A stretch of DNA of 64,000 bases from Myripristis murdjan (lineage: Eukaryota; Chordata; Actinopteri; Holocentriformes; Holocentridae): positions 9,269,639-9,333,638 of the forward strand of contig NC_043990.1 of NCBI RefSeq assembly GCF_902150065.1, read 5' to 3'. This document shows, piece after piece, positions 43,457 through 55,266 of the stretch; position 1 is the stretch's first letter; each line of letters starts with the position of its first letter. The position numbers were made by a program, and so were the translations under genes. The notes beneath the pieces were generated by a model. The model was not told the DNA's origin, did not search any database, and saw nothing but the letters and a program-made list of their open reading frames with translations.

Positions 43457-44258
43457 CATTCTTTTGTGTACAGAGGTTTCACTGCAGTAAGCAGAATAGC
43501 TGTTAGTCATTCTCATTCTCATGCATTTTAAGTCAGCTGGCATCTTCTAACTGAATTTATCAGTGGTGTCAGATTATACCAGATTTAATGGGCAAACCAA
43601 CACTAAAGATAGCAGATTTGAATACTTCAGCTAAACCTGTTAAATTTGTGAGACACACTAACAGTCATTTAGCTGTGATCCCTGGCCTCGTGCATGCTCA
43701 TACCAACATTAGTCTTTATAACATGACTGTCCTGCAGCGTTCTGCTCCACAAAGCTAAACAAAGATAAATCAGAGAAATGCAAGTCAGAGAAATGACTCA
43801 AGTTTACATCTTGGTCTGACAAAAGCATTGCTGGCACAAACATGGACTACATACCATTCAACAGCATTTATGTGTGCATTTTATTGATATTAAATCTGAT
43901 ATACACACATAGTGCTGTCTGTCTTCATGGTGCAGCACTGGATAAACTAGAAAAAATTGTGGTCATGAAGTGAATATGAAATTTCATTTCATTTTTCCCA
44001 GTACACACACAATATCAAATGTGTTTTCGTGCACAAGTGTTATCAAGCTTCAAGACATGGTTGTTGTTGTTATTGGAAATCTCTGTTCAATTCTGCTGAG
44101 TCGCTCTGGCATGTCACTTGACTTGTGTTACTTCACCTTGCGTCCTCTGTTTTTTTGTGTATCATACTCTTCTTGTGTGTGTTAATCATTGTTTGTGTTT
44201 GTTTTGTGTTCCTCACTGATTGCTGTCCTTGTCTTGTTCAGCAGATTTACCGGACACC

Positions 44259-44270
44259 ATGCCTTGGTGA
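44259..44270 (+). other. Three-codon upstream ORF in slc17a5 leader
   Basis: ATG CCT TGG TGA in a strong Kozak context (CACCATGC) lies 44 nt upstream of the sialin start in the same exon. It could lower or condition translation of the main frame. Confidence 0.5.
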
Positions 44271-44314
44271 CAGCATTTTTTGCAAGCTAATCCTTCCTCT
44301 GTCAGCTGACTGCC

Positions 44315-44409
44315 ATGCCGACACAGAATGGCTGCTCCATCAACACGTCCGCTTTGGACCATAGCGAAGATGCTGAGCCCCTCATTGAAAATGATACAGG
44401 TGTGGTATT

Positions 44410-44456
<47 letters not shown>

Positions 44457-47400
44457 TACATAGCAGGTAAAGATGGATCACTGAAAAATAAAGGACTCTT
44501 ATGGCTTCATTTGTTTTATTTTTACGTTACAATTAAAAACAGTGATGCACAGGGTTTCAATTTGACATTAAAATGAACAAACAAACCTTTACCATGAGTG
44601 CTGACTTTCTGCTGTTATTTTGCCACATTTTAACTTGTTTGTTTTGCCCATCTGTGTCTGGTTGGATATACATGTACTTCCTATACCATGAGAATATAAG
44701 CAAAATACTGTCATATACAGAGTTGATTTACCTTCTGTGAATGACACATTAAGGGCAGTGATTGCAGTGATAACTAGAATGCGATCTCACACCACTTCGT
44801 CACTTCTGAGAAACATGTGGCAGGTCCTGTCTTTCTGGTTATTCGGTGGATAATTTCTAGCTGTGGCAGGTGCATGCTCATCAGCTCCTTAGTGGCCAGA
44901 AATGACATGTTTGCATGTGTGGTCATGATGGTGTCAGGTGGCTCCAGTTAAATTTAGGAGCCGACAAAATCACATGCTGCTGAAATATAGACAGTAAAGG
45001 GGTGGGGTAAGTGGGCCAATAAAGAGTTATAATCACAAGTTTGCCCCTTTGCTTTGATTCATCTTTTATTTTTAACTCCAAATTAAAATTTTGTTGTACA
45101 TGAGGCGATAGCGACTAGAGGCAACTTAAGCTTTTGATCTCAATCTGTTGATTAAAAGTTATTATTAGACTTGGATCATGACACGTCCAGAGGGCTGAAA
45201 ACCAAGAGTTAAAAACAACAGAAAAACTGGGGGGAAAAATGTGTACAGTAAGAGAAAGAAAAGCAAATCATTAAAGGGAAATCAGATGGAATTGATAAAA
45301 GATTTCTACATTAAATATGAGTTGTAATTAGTGATATAATCTATTTAAAAGATTTAATTTCCTCCATGCTTCCCTCCAGACTTCATGTTTATGTTGTGTG
45401 TGTATTGTGTGTGATCAGTTCCTCCTCGGTGCTGCTCGGCCCGCTTCAACCTGGCTGTGCTCATGTTCCTTGGCTTTTCTGTTGTCTATGCCCTCCGAGT
45501 CAACCTCAGCGTGGCCATGGTTGTCATGGTGAACACCACTGACCCCAGGCCTGCCCCAAACAGCTCCAAACTCCCCGAGTGTCCGGTGCCTTCAGGCAGA
45601 GACAACACCAGCCAGAGCTTCTCCCAGCCTGACGGAGTAAGGGCCACAAATACATTTCTATCCCCCAAGTGAAATTTCACTTTTTATATCAGAATCAGAA
45701 ATACTACAGATACTATCTGATGCAGTTGCTCAAATGATCAAGAGAAAAATACATATAAGCATAAGTGAAATTATGTATATTAGTGAAAGTATGTGAAATA
45801 TGTAGAAATGTGCATTAATGCTGCAAAATATTACAACAATAAATACAGAAATAAGAAACTGAGCGAGTGCAAAAACTCTACCTATATACACCATATATGT
45901 ACAGGGATAATGCACTACTGAGTTGTTGCAAAGTCTTATAGGTATTAAAAAGTTAAATAGTTAAATAATTAAATAAACAGTTAATTAAACTATAAACACT
46001 TCTGTACGTTACATCGTTTCCAAAACATGCACTTTGGCACAAATTTGTGCCAAATTTCCACACAACATTTTATATTAATCAATATTATCAAAAGAAATGT
46101 TATTATTAAAATAGTTCAACAATTCATGTAAAAAAGCATAAAAATCAGACTGAGTTGCATTAAACTAGACCACATTCAGCACAGTATACCCCTCAAACCC
46201 TGTCGTGGTCTGTCAAATGATGAAACACAGGGTGATAAGGCTGGGTGTCGTTCAGAAATCTTCGATACCGATACCTTGACTTTGACAAATGTTCCTGAAA
46301 GATATTTTTTATTGCAATTTTATAAAATCTGGTAGTGTAATGTAGTGTTTTTCCTGCGTGCTTCTGTGATGTGTAACGTTGTGTTTTGGTGGTGTGTTGG
46401 TGGAGAGTAAACTTGGATTAAGCAGAAAATCTAGGAAGAGAGCATCATGTGTGACCATCTTCATCATAAAATTAAACTGTCATGAACATTGATTAACAAG
46501 TTTCAAAACCACTGTGATGCTCTTTGGGGGTAAGAAATGCAGGTCGAGTCTAAACTGGCTTTATTTGCTCCGCTCTCTCCCCTAGACCCCCCAGTACCCG
46601 TGGGACTCTGAGACGCAGGGCTGGCTGCTAGGCGCCTTCTTCTTCGGCTACCTGTTCACCCAGATCCCGGGGGGCTACCTAGCGGGACACTATGGGGGGA
46701 GGCTCTTCCTGGGGTTAGGGGTGCTGGGCACCGCTGTCCTCACCATCTTCACACCCTTGGCCGCCAAGATGGGGTCCCACTGGCTGTTTGGACTGCGGGC
46801 GCTGGAGGGCTTCGGGGAGGTAAGACCCGTTGAAATTAACGATAACTTGATCAGCAGAAGATTAATAAAGTATAATTTCGATAATAGATTATTCATTGAG
46901 GACCTTTACTTCAAACATTTGCTCATTCCAGCTGCACTAAGGTCACTAAAAAGCTATGACATGCATGCATTTCTTCGCTCATATAATTTTAAAATTAATA
47001 CTAACTCCCTTATAAGTATTTGTAATTATACTGGACACACTATTAGAGCTGGGCAATTGGGACAAAAAATAAAATCGTAATTTTTTTTTTGTCCAACTTT
47101 TCACAATTTACGATTTCAGTCTAGATTTTTCTCGGTTTTCGAGTAACTACAACTACTAACTGATGGGAATCTTAGTGGGCATGTTCAGGTGTCTGGTGCT
47201 TCATGCATGTTTTTCTGGGCATGCACATTCTCTGTAGAAGAGTGAATTGTTTTGCTTCTTTAACGGGGGGCTCAGCTGCTTTTTTAATGGGGTAACTTGA
47301 CTTGCAAATTGACCAATTTAATCAATTTATCACACAGCCCTACACACTAAAAATTAAAGGATCAACCAATTAATAATAATAAAAAATAACAATAATTAAC

Positions 47401-50400
47401 AGTGAAAACATTCATTAATTGCAGTTCAATTGTCTGTCCGTGTCTCTGCCCAGGGTGTGACATACCCAGCCATGATGGCGATGTGGGCTCGCTGGGCTCC
47501 TCCCCTGGAGCGCTCCAGTCTGACGACCCTGTCAGGGTCTGGGGGGAACTTCGGGGCCTTCGTGGCACTGCCGCTCACCGGCTACATTGCCCAGAGCCTG
47601 GGCTGGCCTGCCGTCTTCTACCTCTGTGGTGAGGGAGGCAAACACACCACCAAAAACAGGCACTTATCATAACACACACTCATCAGGAGGAAATATGTTG
47701 GGCTGTCAGAGTGGAAAGAGGCAGACATTATAGTAAACTCAGCACAAGCTGAGTTTATTATAATGTTTACTATAAAAATTACTATAATAACTATAATGTC
47801 TGCCAAAAACAACATGGCCTGCCTGCCGTTTTTGTTTCAATTGTTGTGCTACTAGCGGTAATAGACCTCTATTTGTTCCTGATTTGCAATTTGTAAATGA
47901 GAATAGAATATAGTTGATTCATTTAGTTTGTTCTGTTTTGAGAAAAAACTGCAGTGGAGAAGTTATATTTTGCAGTGTAATTAAAGAAATAATTTATAAT
48001 AATCTTAATTTTATTGGTATTGCACTGAACAATGTTACTTGTAACAATAGCAGCGTAGCAACAATAGCAAAATGGAGCGTTAACTCCATTCACATTGTGC
48101 TCACTGGGGAAAAAAGGCATGAACAATAAAATTGAGCTCATTGTTGTTGTTCTTCTAGGATTTACAGTTATTAGTGTTGATTTGTTAAAACAGCCTTCCT
48201 TGACTGTAAACCCTGTGGATGAGCACAACGTCTTTTAATTATTCACTCTCCTGTGCAATAAAAGGCTGTTGTGTAACACCATGAATCTGTCTGTTTCTCC
48301 CTCTCTCTGTCTATCAGGAGGTGCTGGTTGCCTCTGGGCAGTGTTTTGGTTTATTTTTGTGTCGGATGACCCTCGAACCCATCGTCGAATCAGTGAACAG
48401 GAAAGAGATTACATCATCAACTCCATCGGGCCTCAGGTAACCACAGGACATTTACAGAAGTTTGTGGTGCTCATCTTGCATTTTATAGCCTTGTTCTACA
48501 TTTAACAGAGCTTGGCTGGTTGATTAAAACAAAATCATATTTAAAGTTGCACTTGTTAACTTCACGTTGACAGTTCCAAAGAGCAGCGAGAGGTTTTGTT
48601 TGAATTTCAAAACGCAGAAATCAAGTGAGGTGTCGTCAGTAAACTGCACACAGCACACTCATGGATACACATGTAAGAAAAATAAAATGTTGGATGCACA
48701 TGCATTAGGTCAGTAGCTGCTCATATGGGTTGTTCAAGGCAGGTGACAGTTTTGTGAAATATTAATGCCACTTCTTGCCAAAATAAACCAAGGTAATGTA
48801 AACCCCCAGGGTACAGCTCATGGCTGGTCCGTGCCCGTGCTGCCCATGGTGCTGTCTGTGCCGCTGTGGGCCATCATCCTGTCCCAGATGTGCGCCAACT
48901 GGTCCTACTACACCCTGCTCACCTCGCTGCCCACCTACATGGACAACGTGCTACACTTTGAACTCAAATCGGTGAGAGCTAAGCTCATTTTTTAATTTCC
49001 CACACATGGGAAAATGTGGCAAGTCTTTACTTTGCAGTGGAAAAGGTGGCATAACGAGGCGTTCAAGTGTTGATTGTAGTATTTAGATGTATTCCCTTAA
49101 AGGAATACAACACATTTTCAAGGGATTGGCTCACTGGTCAGTTTGTTCATGAAATTATCACAACATAGTCATCAAAATCATGATACCAGTAGATAATTTA
49201 CTTCACTGCTCCATGCTCCCCAGACTACAACACTTAAAGGAACAGTTCATCCAAAGACAAAAAGTGTGTCATCAAAAAAATATATTTTTATCAACGAAAA
49301 TAAGTTTTCAAAACTAGCTAAAATTAAAATTATAAACAAAATGTCTTTAGTTTTTGGTCTTTGTCTGTTTATTTCATACATAATCCTAGTATTTTGGGTG
49401 AATATTCGCTGTATTATACATTTGCTGGCCAGTTTTATGCCAGCAAATGTATAATATCCCTCTATCTGTGCAGTCCCATAAGCAAGAGCTCTCTGAATCT
49501 CGCCACTGACAAAGATCCTATATTACAAAAAAACTAAACTAAACTAAAAAAAAAAACAAACTAAAACTAGCACTGAACCTAACAATAACTGAAGTAAAGC
49601 TAAGCATTTTCAAAAAATGAAAACTAAACTAAACTAGCAAACACACTTCAAATGGTAATTAAAACTAAAGTGAGATGGAAAATAAAAAGTCAAAATGAAA
49701 TAAAAAATAAAAATTAATGAAAATTCAAAACTCTAATACCCATGCTGCCCATGCCAGCTGAAACGCCGTCGAAACGTCTTTGTCTGTACAAAATGCAGCC
49801 GAACAACTGAAGTCAGTGCAGCCAAATACTCACTTCCCCAGAGGAAAAGATGCATATTTACTGTGTTACTTGGCAGAAATCTCGACTGGAGATGACTTAT
49901 CTCAAAACAACAGTCGTTCCTTTTCAATTCTGAAGTCCTCAGACTTTTTCCTCTTTGTTATTGTGAGGGTTTGCAGGTAGTCAGTTAGCAGTGAGTGTGT
50001 GAGTCTGGCCTGTGTGTCGTGCAGCAGGAGAGTCTGTCAGGGCGTCTTGGAGAGTTGTTCATTTAAAGCAGCTCTAAGGCTACATGGTAGTTCATTTTCA
50101 ACAATACAGTAATATATCATATCATTAATAATTATAGTAAGTAATGTTTAATGTCTGTCTCACACTCTCTCCCTTTCTTTCCCTTTCTTTCTCTCCCTCT
50201 CTTTCTTTTGCTGTCTCATTCTTTCCTTCTTTCTTTCTCTCTCTCCCTCTCTCTTTCTTTCTCTCCCTCTTTCTTTCATTCTCTGTCTCTCGTTCTTTCA
50301 CTGTCTCTGTCTCTCGCTCTTTCTTTTCCTTTCTGTTTCTCTCTCTCTCTCCCCCGTCTCCCTCTCTCTCGCTCTATTTCTGTTTCTGTCTTTCTCTCTC

Positions 50401-50463
50401 TCTCTTTCCCCTCTCTCCCTCTCTTTCTCTCTGTTTCTGTCTCTATCTCCCTCTCTCTCTCTG

Positions 50464-50503
<40 letters not shown>

Positions 50504-53500
50504 TCTCTCTCTCTTCCCCTCTCTCCTTTTCTCTCTCTTTGCAGAATGCCTTCCTGTCCGCTCTCCCCTACCTGGGTGGCTGGCTCTTCTCGGTACTGTC
50601 AGGCGTTGTAGCCGACAGCCTCATCGCAAGGAGGGTGCTTGGCGTCACCGCCGTACGCAAGATCTTCACACTCACAGGCAAGAGAACATGATGTCCTCTC
50701 TGCAGTCGTCGTCATGCGAGTTCTCTCTCCTGTAAACGGATCACTTCTGTCTAAAAACTGAACACAAGCCTGTATCTCTCTCACAAGGTTTTGAGGAAGT
50801 AAGAGCCACTCTCAGGATGGCCTTAATGTTGATCAGTGTCCATCGTGTGAACAAGCAGGCTATGGAGAAAATGTGTAGCCAACAAGTTAATTCTCTGGTT
50901 TTTATCTCTTTAAAAGTGGAAGCACTTTTACAACTGAAGTAAGATAAGGCTCATTCAAAATGTGATCAGAGTAAAAGTTACTTTTTAGAGAGACATTTTT
51001 GTTGCATGTAATCTTTTTATTTGTTTACTTGCCAACTTAATTGGCGGTTTGTCAGGAATAATGTAAGTAGATATTTTTACAGGTTAAAAACATATAAGAA
51101 AAAAAAAATTGTATAAAACACTTTTTAAAATGTTGTTGTTTTCAAAAGTATACTTTACAATTCCATGTAATTCTAAAAGGGCAGGTGGGCAGAATTCAAA
51201 TTAGATTTGTCAGAAATAACAAAAATCATGTTCCCAAAGTTAGGTTGTTCTCCTCTTGGCTGTCTGACCGCTCACTGTAAATAGCTTCCTAGTTTGCTGG
51301 TTTACGATGACCCATTTTCTGATGCTTTTGAAAAAACTACAAGAATTGTAGTCTGTAATTAATATGATTTAATGTGGTGAAGTCCAATAATTTGGCAAAA
51401 ATACAAAGTAAAAAAGTAAAATCACTGAAAAGAAAATGCTCCAAAAAGTACAAGTAAACAAAAAAGCCACTGAGTTGCAGTACTGTTAGTAATTGTAATT
51501 AGTTACTCCCATCTCTGATGAGAAGGATAATTAATACTGATTATTACACAGCTGCTTACTAAGGACCGACTATTTCACTCAAAATATTGATTTAAAATGA
51601 TTTCATTGCAAGCTAAAGTGGTAACAAGCGTATGCCACACAACAAGTAGAATGTCTGTCGCATCCTGTAATTGATAAATATTGGATGCTTTCGTTGGCCA
51701 ATCAGAACTCAGTGTTCAACAAAGCCAGTAGCAAATAATTAACAGAAAGAGGACACTGTGTTAAGAATCCAGACACATGCAGTCTGGTGTTTCAGATGAA
51801 CTCTGTAACCATGAAACCACAACATGACTGGCAGGAGGACACATGAGGTTTCATATCTCAGATCAAATTCTACCAGGAAACCAGCCTGAAGTTTTACTGC
51901 AAAATGGAGCAGCGATGCCCTCATGTGGTCTGTTTGTGTATTGCAGTGAGTCTTCTACTGTCATTTTGTTTGTGTCAGTGCTTTGTTTAAGCATTGCAGT
52001 TAAAGTAATAACACACTCCCTAGAAGATGCACTGACATACTCATTAGAGGCGCTGGAAGCACAGCAACAACTTTGACTCACTTATTTGGCAGGCATAGTG
52101 TAACCATCTAAAATCAATGTAAATATCAATTCAAATCAAATCAGCTTTATTTATATAGCACTTGTCACACAACTCAGGTGATCCAAAGCACTTTAGGGTG
52201 TACACAGAGGAAAACAAAAACAAACAAAGGAAACAAACTCAAGAGAAAAGAAAAATCAGTGATGATAATGAGCATGATAATGATAACAACACTAATAATA
52301 AAATGATAATATAGGCACATGGTCAGAGGCCATAAATGACAACACAGACCCACAGAGACTTGAGGAGAAAATTCCTGTGCTGAATGAGTTAGGCACATGT
52401 ACAGGCTAATGAGTAGAAGTGTGTTTTAAAATTACTCTCCAAATCTCAGTTGTGGAGAATCGGATGCTGGGAAAGTCCTGGATGCTTCGTTTAGTCTGTA
52501 AGCTAATTTTCATCAGTGGTCCCTTGGCAGGTTGACATTACAATATAAGACGCAGATTAGAGAGATTCATGCAAAGCTATGAAAATGTTAAAGCATACAG
52601 TAAGACAGCTATAAATAATGTTAAAATATAAAACACAGGTATGTAATATCACAATATGGAAAAAAAGACTTGACATCAAAAGACTTGATGACTCTACAAT
52701 TCGGTGAAAAAAAATTTCCGTGTATATCGGCACCAACCAAAAGATAAAAAATATTGGCATATCAGATATCAGCAAAAAATCCATGCATCCCTGGAATTTT
52801 TAGGTATTTACTCCTTTTGTTAACGTGCTGTCCTCTGCTGTCTCTCTCCCTCTTTCTCTTTCTGTCTCTTTCTCTCTCTCTCTCTCTCCCTCTCTCTTTC
52901 TCCCTATCTCTCTCTCTCACACCCCCCCCCCTTCCTCTCTCTGCAGGGCTGCTGCTGCCTGCTGGCTTCCTGGTGGCTGTGAGCTACACCGGCTGCAGCG
53001 GCATGCTGGCTGTCACTTTACTCACCATCTCCTCGACTGTAGGAGGAACCAGCGCCGCTGGCGTATTTATCAACCAGATAGACATCGCTCCTCGGTGCGT
53101 GACTCCGTCTATGTCTCTGTCTTTGGATTTGATAAGGATATGTTGTCTTTTGCCGTTCCCTGAGATGCAGAAAAATGAGAGCTAATGTTGTCTCTCTGTT
53201 GTCAGGTGGTAAGACTTTCCCTCTCCTCCCCATCCCTGTGCACTGAAACCCAGAACACCAGACAAATTATTTCCGGTGTGTTTGTCTCCTCTCCAGGTAT
53301 GCAGGAGTCCTTCTGGGGATCACCAACACTTTTGGGACCATTCCAGGTATCCTGGCACCAATTGTTACCGGCTACCTTACCGAAGATGTAAGTCCCTCAA
53401 AACAAATGTCATTTAACTTTTCTCACCTCAAATGGATTAAAACACATCCATCAACACAATGTACAGGCAGTCTAATTGAGACATGACAGGTTAAATATTA

Positions 53501-55266
53501 TGGACTTTTAAAGCCTGAAACCTTTAGTTTTGACAACTGATACGCCAAAACGTTTCAGAAAATGACTCCCTGAGACCTTTTGAACAGACTCGTTCTAAAC
53601 ATCAAATTATCTGATTCAACAAGCTCTTATAAAAACATTTGTATGTATACATTTAAATGGATATTTGTCTGTTTTAGTGCAATGAGTGCAACATAAACAT
53701 ACAATAAAAATAATCAGTACACATTCAAACCCGAGAATCGAAAAAATGAGACAAAAATATTTGATAAAGACATGCATGAATACATACTCAAATCAAAATC
53801 TAGATAATATAGTTCCGCAGATTCAAAGACATAAGAATTCAGAGCATTTGATTGACCTGTCGGAAACGAAATGACCTGTTATGATGGATAGAGCAGCTAA
53901 GACAGAGTTCTCTGTCTTAGCTGCCATGCATCCCCTATAAATCTCACCAAAACAAAAATCTCCAGATTAAAAAGTCTTTTGCCGTTGCCAACAAATCAGG
54001 CTTTTCTGCTGGATCTTTTATTTTCAAACAAATAATTCCTCAGGTCACTGCACAAAGGGCAAAAAGGGCAATGACATTCATCCTTGACAACACAGAGATC
54101 ACAAAAAAAAGCACGTAAACGTTGCTCTGCTGGAAGACTTTGATATCCGCCTGCCAGTGGTAAAGTACCATTCCTTAACTGGGCACACAGGGACCTCCTC
54201 TTCCCCTGTAAATTTAACTTTATATCTGGTTCTGTAACGTGATCGTGTTTGATTTGAATGTAGTTTCTAAGCTTTGGTTTCTTTCAGATGTCCTCTTTCC
54301 TTCAAATAAAATTGCAGTGGACAGCTGTGTGCCCGGTCCCAGTTAAAAGTCTTTTTGGTCTGTCATTCCTCTGGATACTGAATCGGGCAGGTCCACAGCC
54401 TCACCATTTCATGTTCACTCAGCGCCCCTAGAAAGCTCCTCATGGCTCACCTGTGGGGGGCGTCCTCAAAACTCCACACTCCTGCAGCCTAAATTGAAAA
54501 CGGGTCCACCATTGAATCATAAAGTTTAGTGAAGGTTGAACAACTGAGCTCGGGACATAATATCATTTCACTTTATTTATTACAGAGCCCAGTGTTCTTC
54601 CTGCTGACTCTGCCACTATTTTAATTTCCTGTGGAAAGCACATAAATTTCATTAAAAACCAAACCAAGATATGTTTAATAACTAGAACACTGGAGAGGAA
54701 TTGATCCGAACTTAAATGTAGCAGTGCAAGAAATCAGTGCGCGACCAACACGGGATGCATTATTATGCCTGTTATATTTATTTATTTTTAATCTTATTTT
54801 GCATTGCATTGCATTGCATTTTACTGTGAAGTTCTTATAACATATGGTTTAGAGAGGGGGAAAATACTACTTTTTTTAGACTCAGACCACAGACATCACC
54901 TGCAAAACAGTTTCATCACTGTTTCCTTTTTTATGTCCTTTTACCTGTGGGAGATTAACGTAAAAACAAGATATAACCCAATGTGATTAATATTTACAGT
55001 CTAGTTAAAGTTAATGTTCTTCATTTGTAACTTCACGTAGGTACATATATATTATATATACATTTTTCTGTTGTCTTGTTGTTTTTCTGTGTCAGCACTC
55101 CCTGGCAGGCTGGAGGAAAGTGTTCTGGGTGGCTGCTGGAATCTGCGCCTGCGGTGCTCTCATCTTCACGATATTCGGCAGCGGAAAGCTCCAGAAGTGG
55201 GCCATGACTGAGGAGGAGAGAGAGGAGGCGGAGGGGAAGGAAGACAGATCCGTCATCTCCGCATAA
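44315..55266 (+). CDS. slc17a5: Sialin-type lysosomal anion transporter (SLC17 family), ten coding exons
   Basis: Exons 44315-44399, 45419-45636, 46586-46819, 47454-47628, 48318-48436, 48810-48971, 50545-50677, 52947-53094, 53297-53387 and 55096-55266 join into 511 aa (human 495). It is a major facilitator with about 12 spans. It matches sialin at [56 protein letters not shown] and [11 protein letters not shown]. Sialin exports sialic acid with protons from lysosomes and also carries aspartate/glutamate in vesicles. The cytosolic N-terminus has an acidic dileucine sorting motif, DAEPLI (19-24). Arg37 corresponds to human Arg39, mutated in Salla disease. The first luminal loop has glycosylation sequons NTT, NSS and NTS. 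Where I recall human His183, this protein has Met. The intron after 50677 uses a GC donor. A close SLC17 paralogue remains possible. Confidence 0.92.
44409..44457. repeat. (GT)n followed by poly-T
   Basis: About sixteen GT units and a 17-nt T run immediately after the start-codon exon's donor site in slc17a5. Confidence 0.9.
46226..46330. repeat. Teleost repeat fragment with GATACCGATACC motif
   Basis: GGCTGGGTGTCGTTCAGAAA followed by TCTTCGATACCGATACC matches the start of a common fish repeat. Fragment, family not assigned. Confidence 0.45.
47043..47344. mobile_element. Diverged non-autonomous element with TAGAGCTGGGCAA ends
   Basis: The left end TAGAGCTGGGCAATT is mirrored at the right by ATCACACAGCCCTA. 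This is the terminus type of common fish hAT-like elements that start TAGGGCTGGGCGAT. No frame. It lies in slc17a5 between exons 46586-46819 and 47454-47628. Confidence 0.5.
47720..47804. repeat. 85-bp composite hairpin
   Basis: Outer arms GGCAGACATTATAGT (47720-47734) and ACTATAATGTCTGCC (47790-47804) are perfect inverse copies. Inside, AAACTCAGC and GCTGAGTTT (47735-47743 and 47748-47756) form a second stem with a 4-nt loop. It lies in a slc17a5 intron. Confidence 0.85.
49412..49456. repeat. Perfect 17-bp hairpin, 11-nt loop
   Basis: TATTATACATTTGCTGG (49412-49428) and CCAGCAAATGTATAATA (49440-49456). Confidence 0.9.
50150..50543. repeat. Polypyrimidine (CT-rich) tract abutting a slc17a5 acceptor
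   Basis: About 390 nt of almost pure C/T, with (CT)n, CCCT and CTTT units, runs straight into the CAG acceptor of the exon at 50545. Homopurine-homopyrimidine mirror tracts of this length can form triplex DNA. It yields spurious Leu-Ser-rich open frames. Confidence 0.93.
51240..51525. repeat. Teleost repeat ending TAGTTACTCCCATCTCTG
   Basis: The end, GTAATTGTAATTAGTTACTC then CCATCTCTG, is the terminus of a widespread fish repeat ('gtaactagttactncccacctctg'). Diverged copy in the GC-donor intron of slc17a5. Confidence 0.4.
52132..52200. repeat. Teleost repeat fragment with TTTATTTATATAGCAC
   Basis: CAGCTTTATTTATATAGCAC followed by CCAAAGCACTTTAGGG is the common fish repeat tail. A related, more diverged fragment lies at about 31150-31240. 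Family assignment not made. Confidence 0.5.
52834..52943. repeat. Second polypyrimidine tract abutting a slc17a5 acceptor
   Basis: About 110 nt of CT-rich sequence plus a C10 run leads directly to the CAG acceptor of the exon at 52947. Confidence 0.9.
53893..53924. repeat. Perfect 15-bp palindrome with 2-nt spacer
   Basis: GCAGCTAAGACAGAG (53893-53907), TT, then CTCTGTCTTAGCTGC (53910-53924). It lies at the edge of the LINE fragment that follows. Confidence 0.92.
53940..54560 (-). mobile_element. LINE ORF2 C-terminal fragment
   Basis: The minus-strand translation gives, in shifting frames, [39 protein letters not shown] and [16 protein letters not shown] then FCDLC...[17 protein letters not shown]. 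These follow the order seen after the reverse transcriptase of fish LINEs: KLYDSMV, FLGV, FNWD, then a CxxC-H/C knuckle. Several frame changes and stops show that the copy is dead. It lies in the last intron of slc17a5. Clade (Tx1/L1-like or Rex1-like) was not resolved. Confidence 0.65.

Noticed and set aside
43240-43543. His-Thr and Val-Cys repeat ORFs on both strands
   Set aside because: Compound CA microsatellite.
50144-50735. 155-aa and 194-aa Leu/Ser/Phe-rich ORFs
   Set aside because: Translation of the CT-rich tract plus part of a real slc17a5 exon in the wrong frame.
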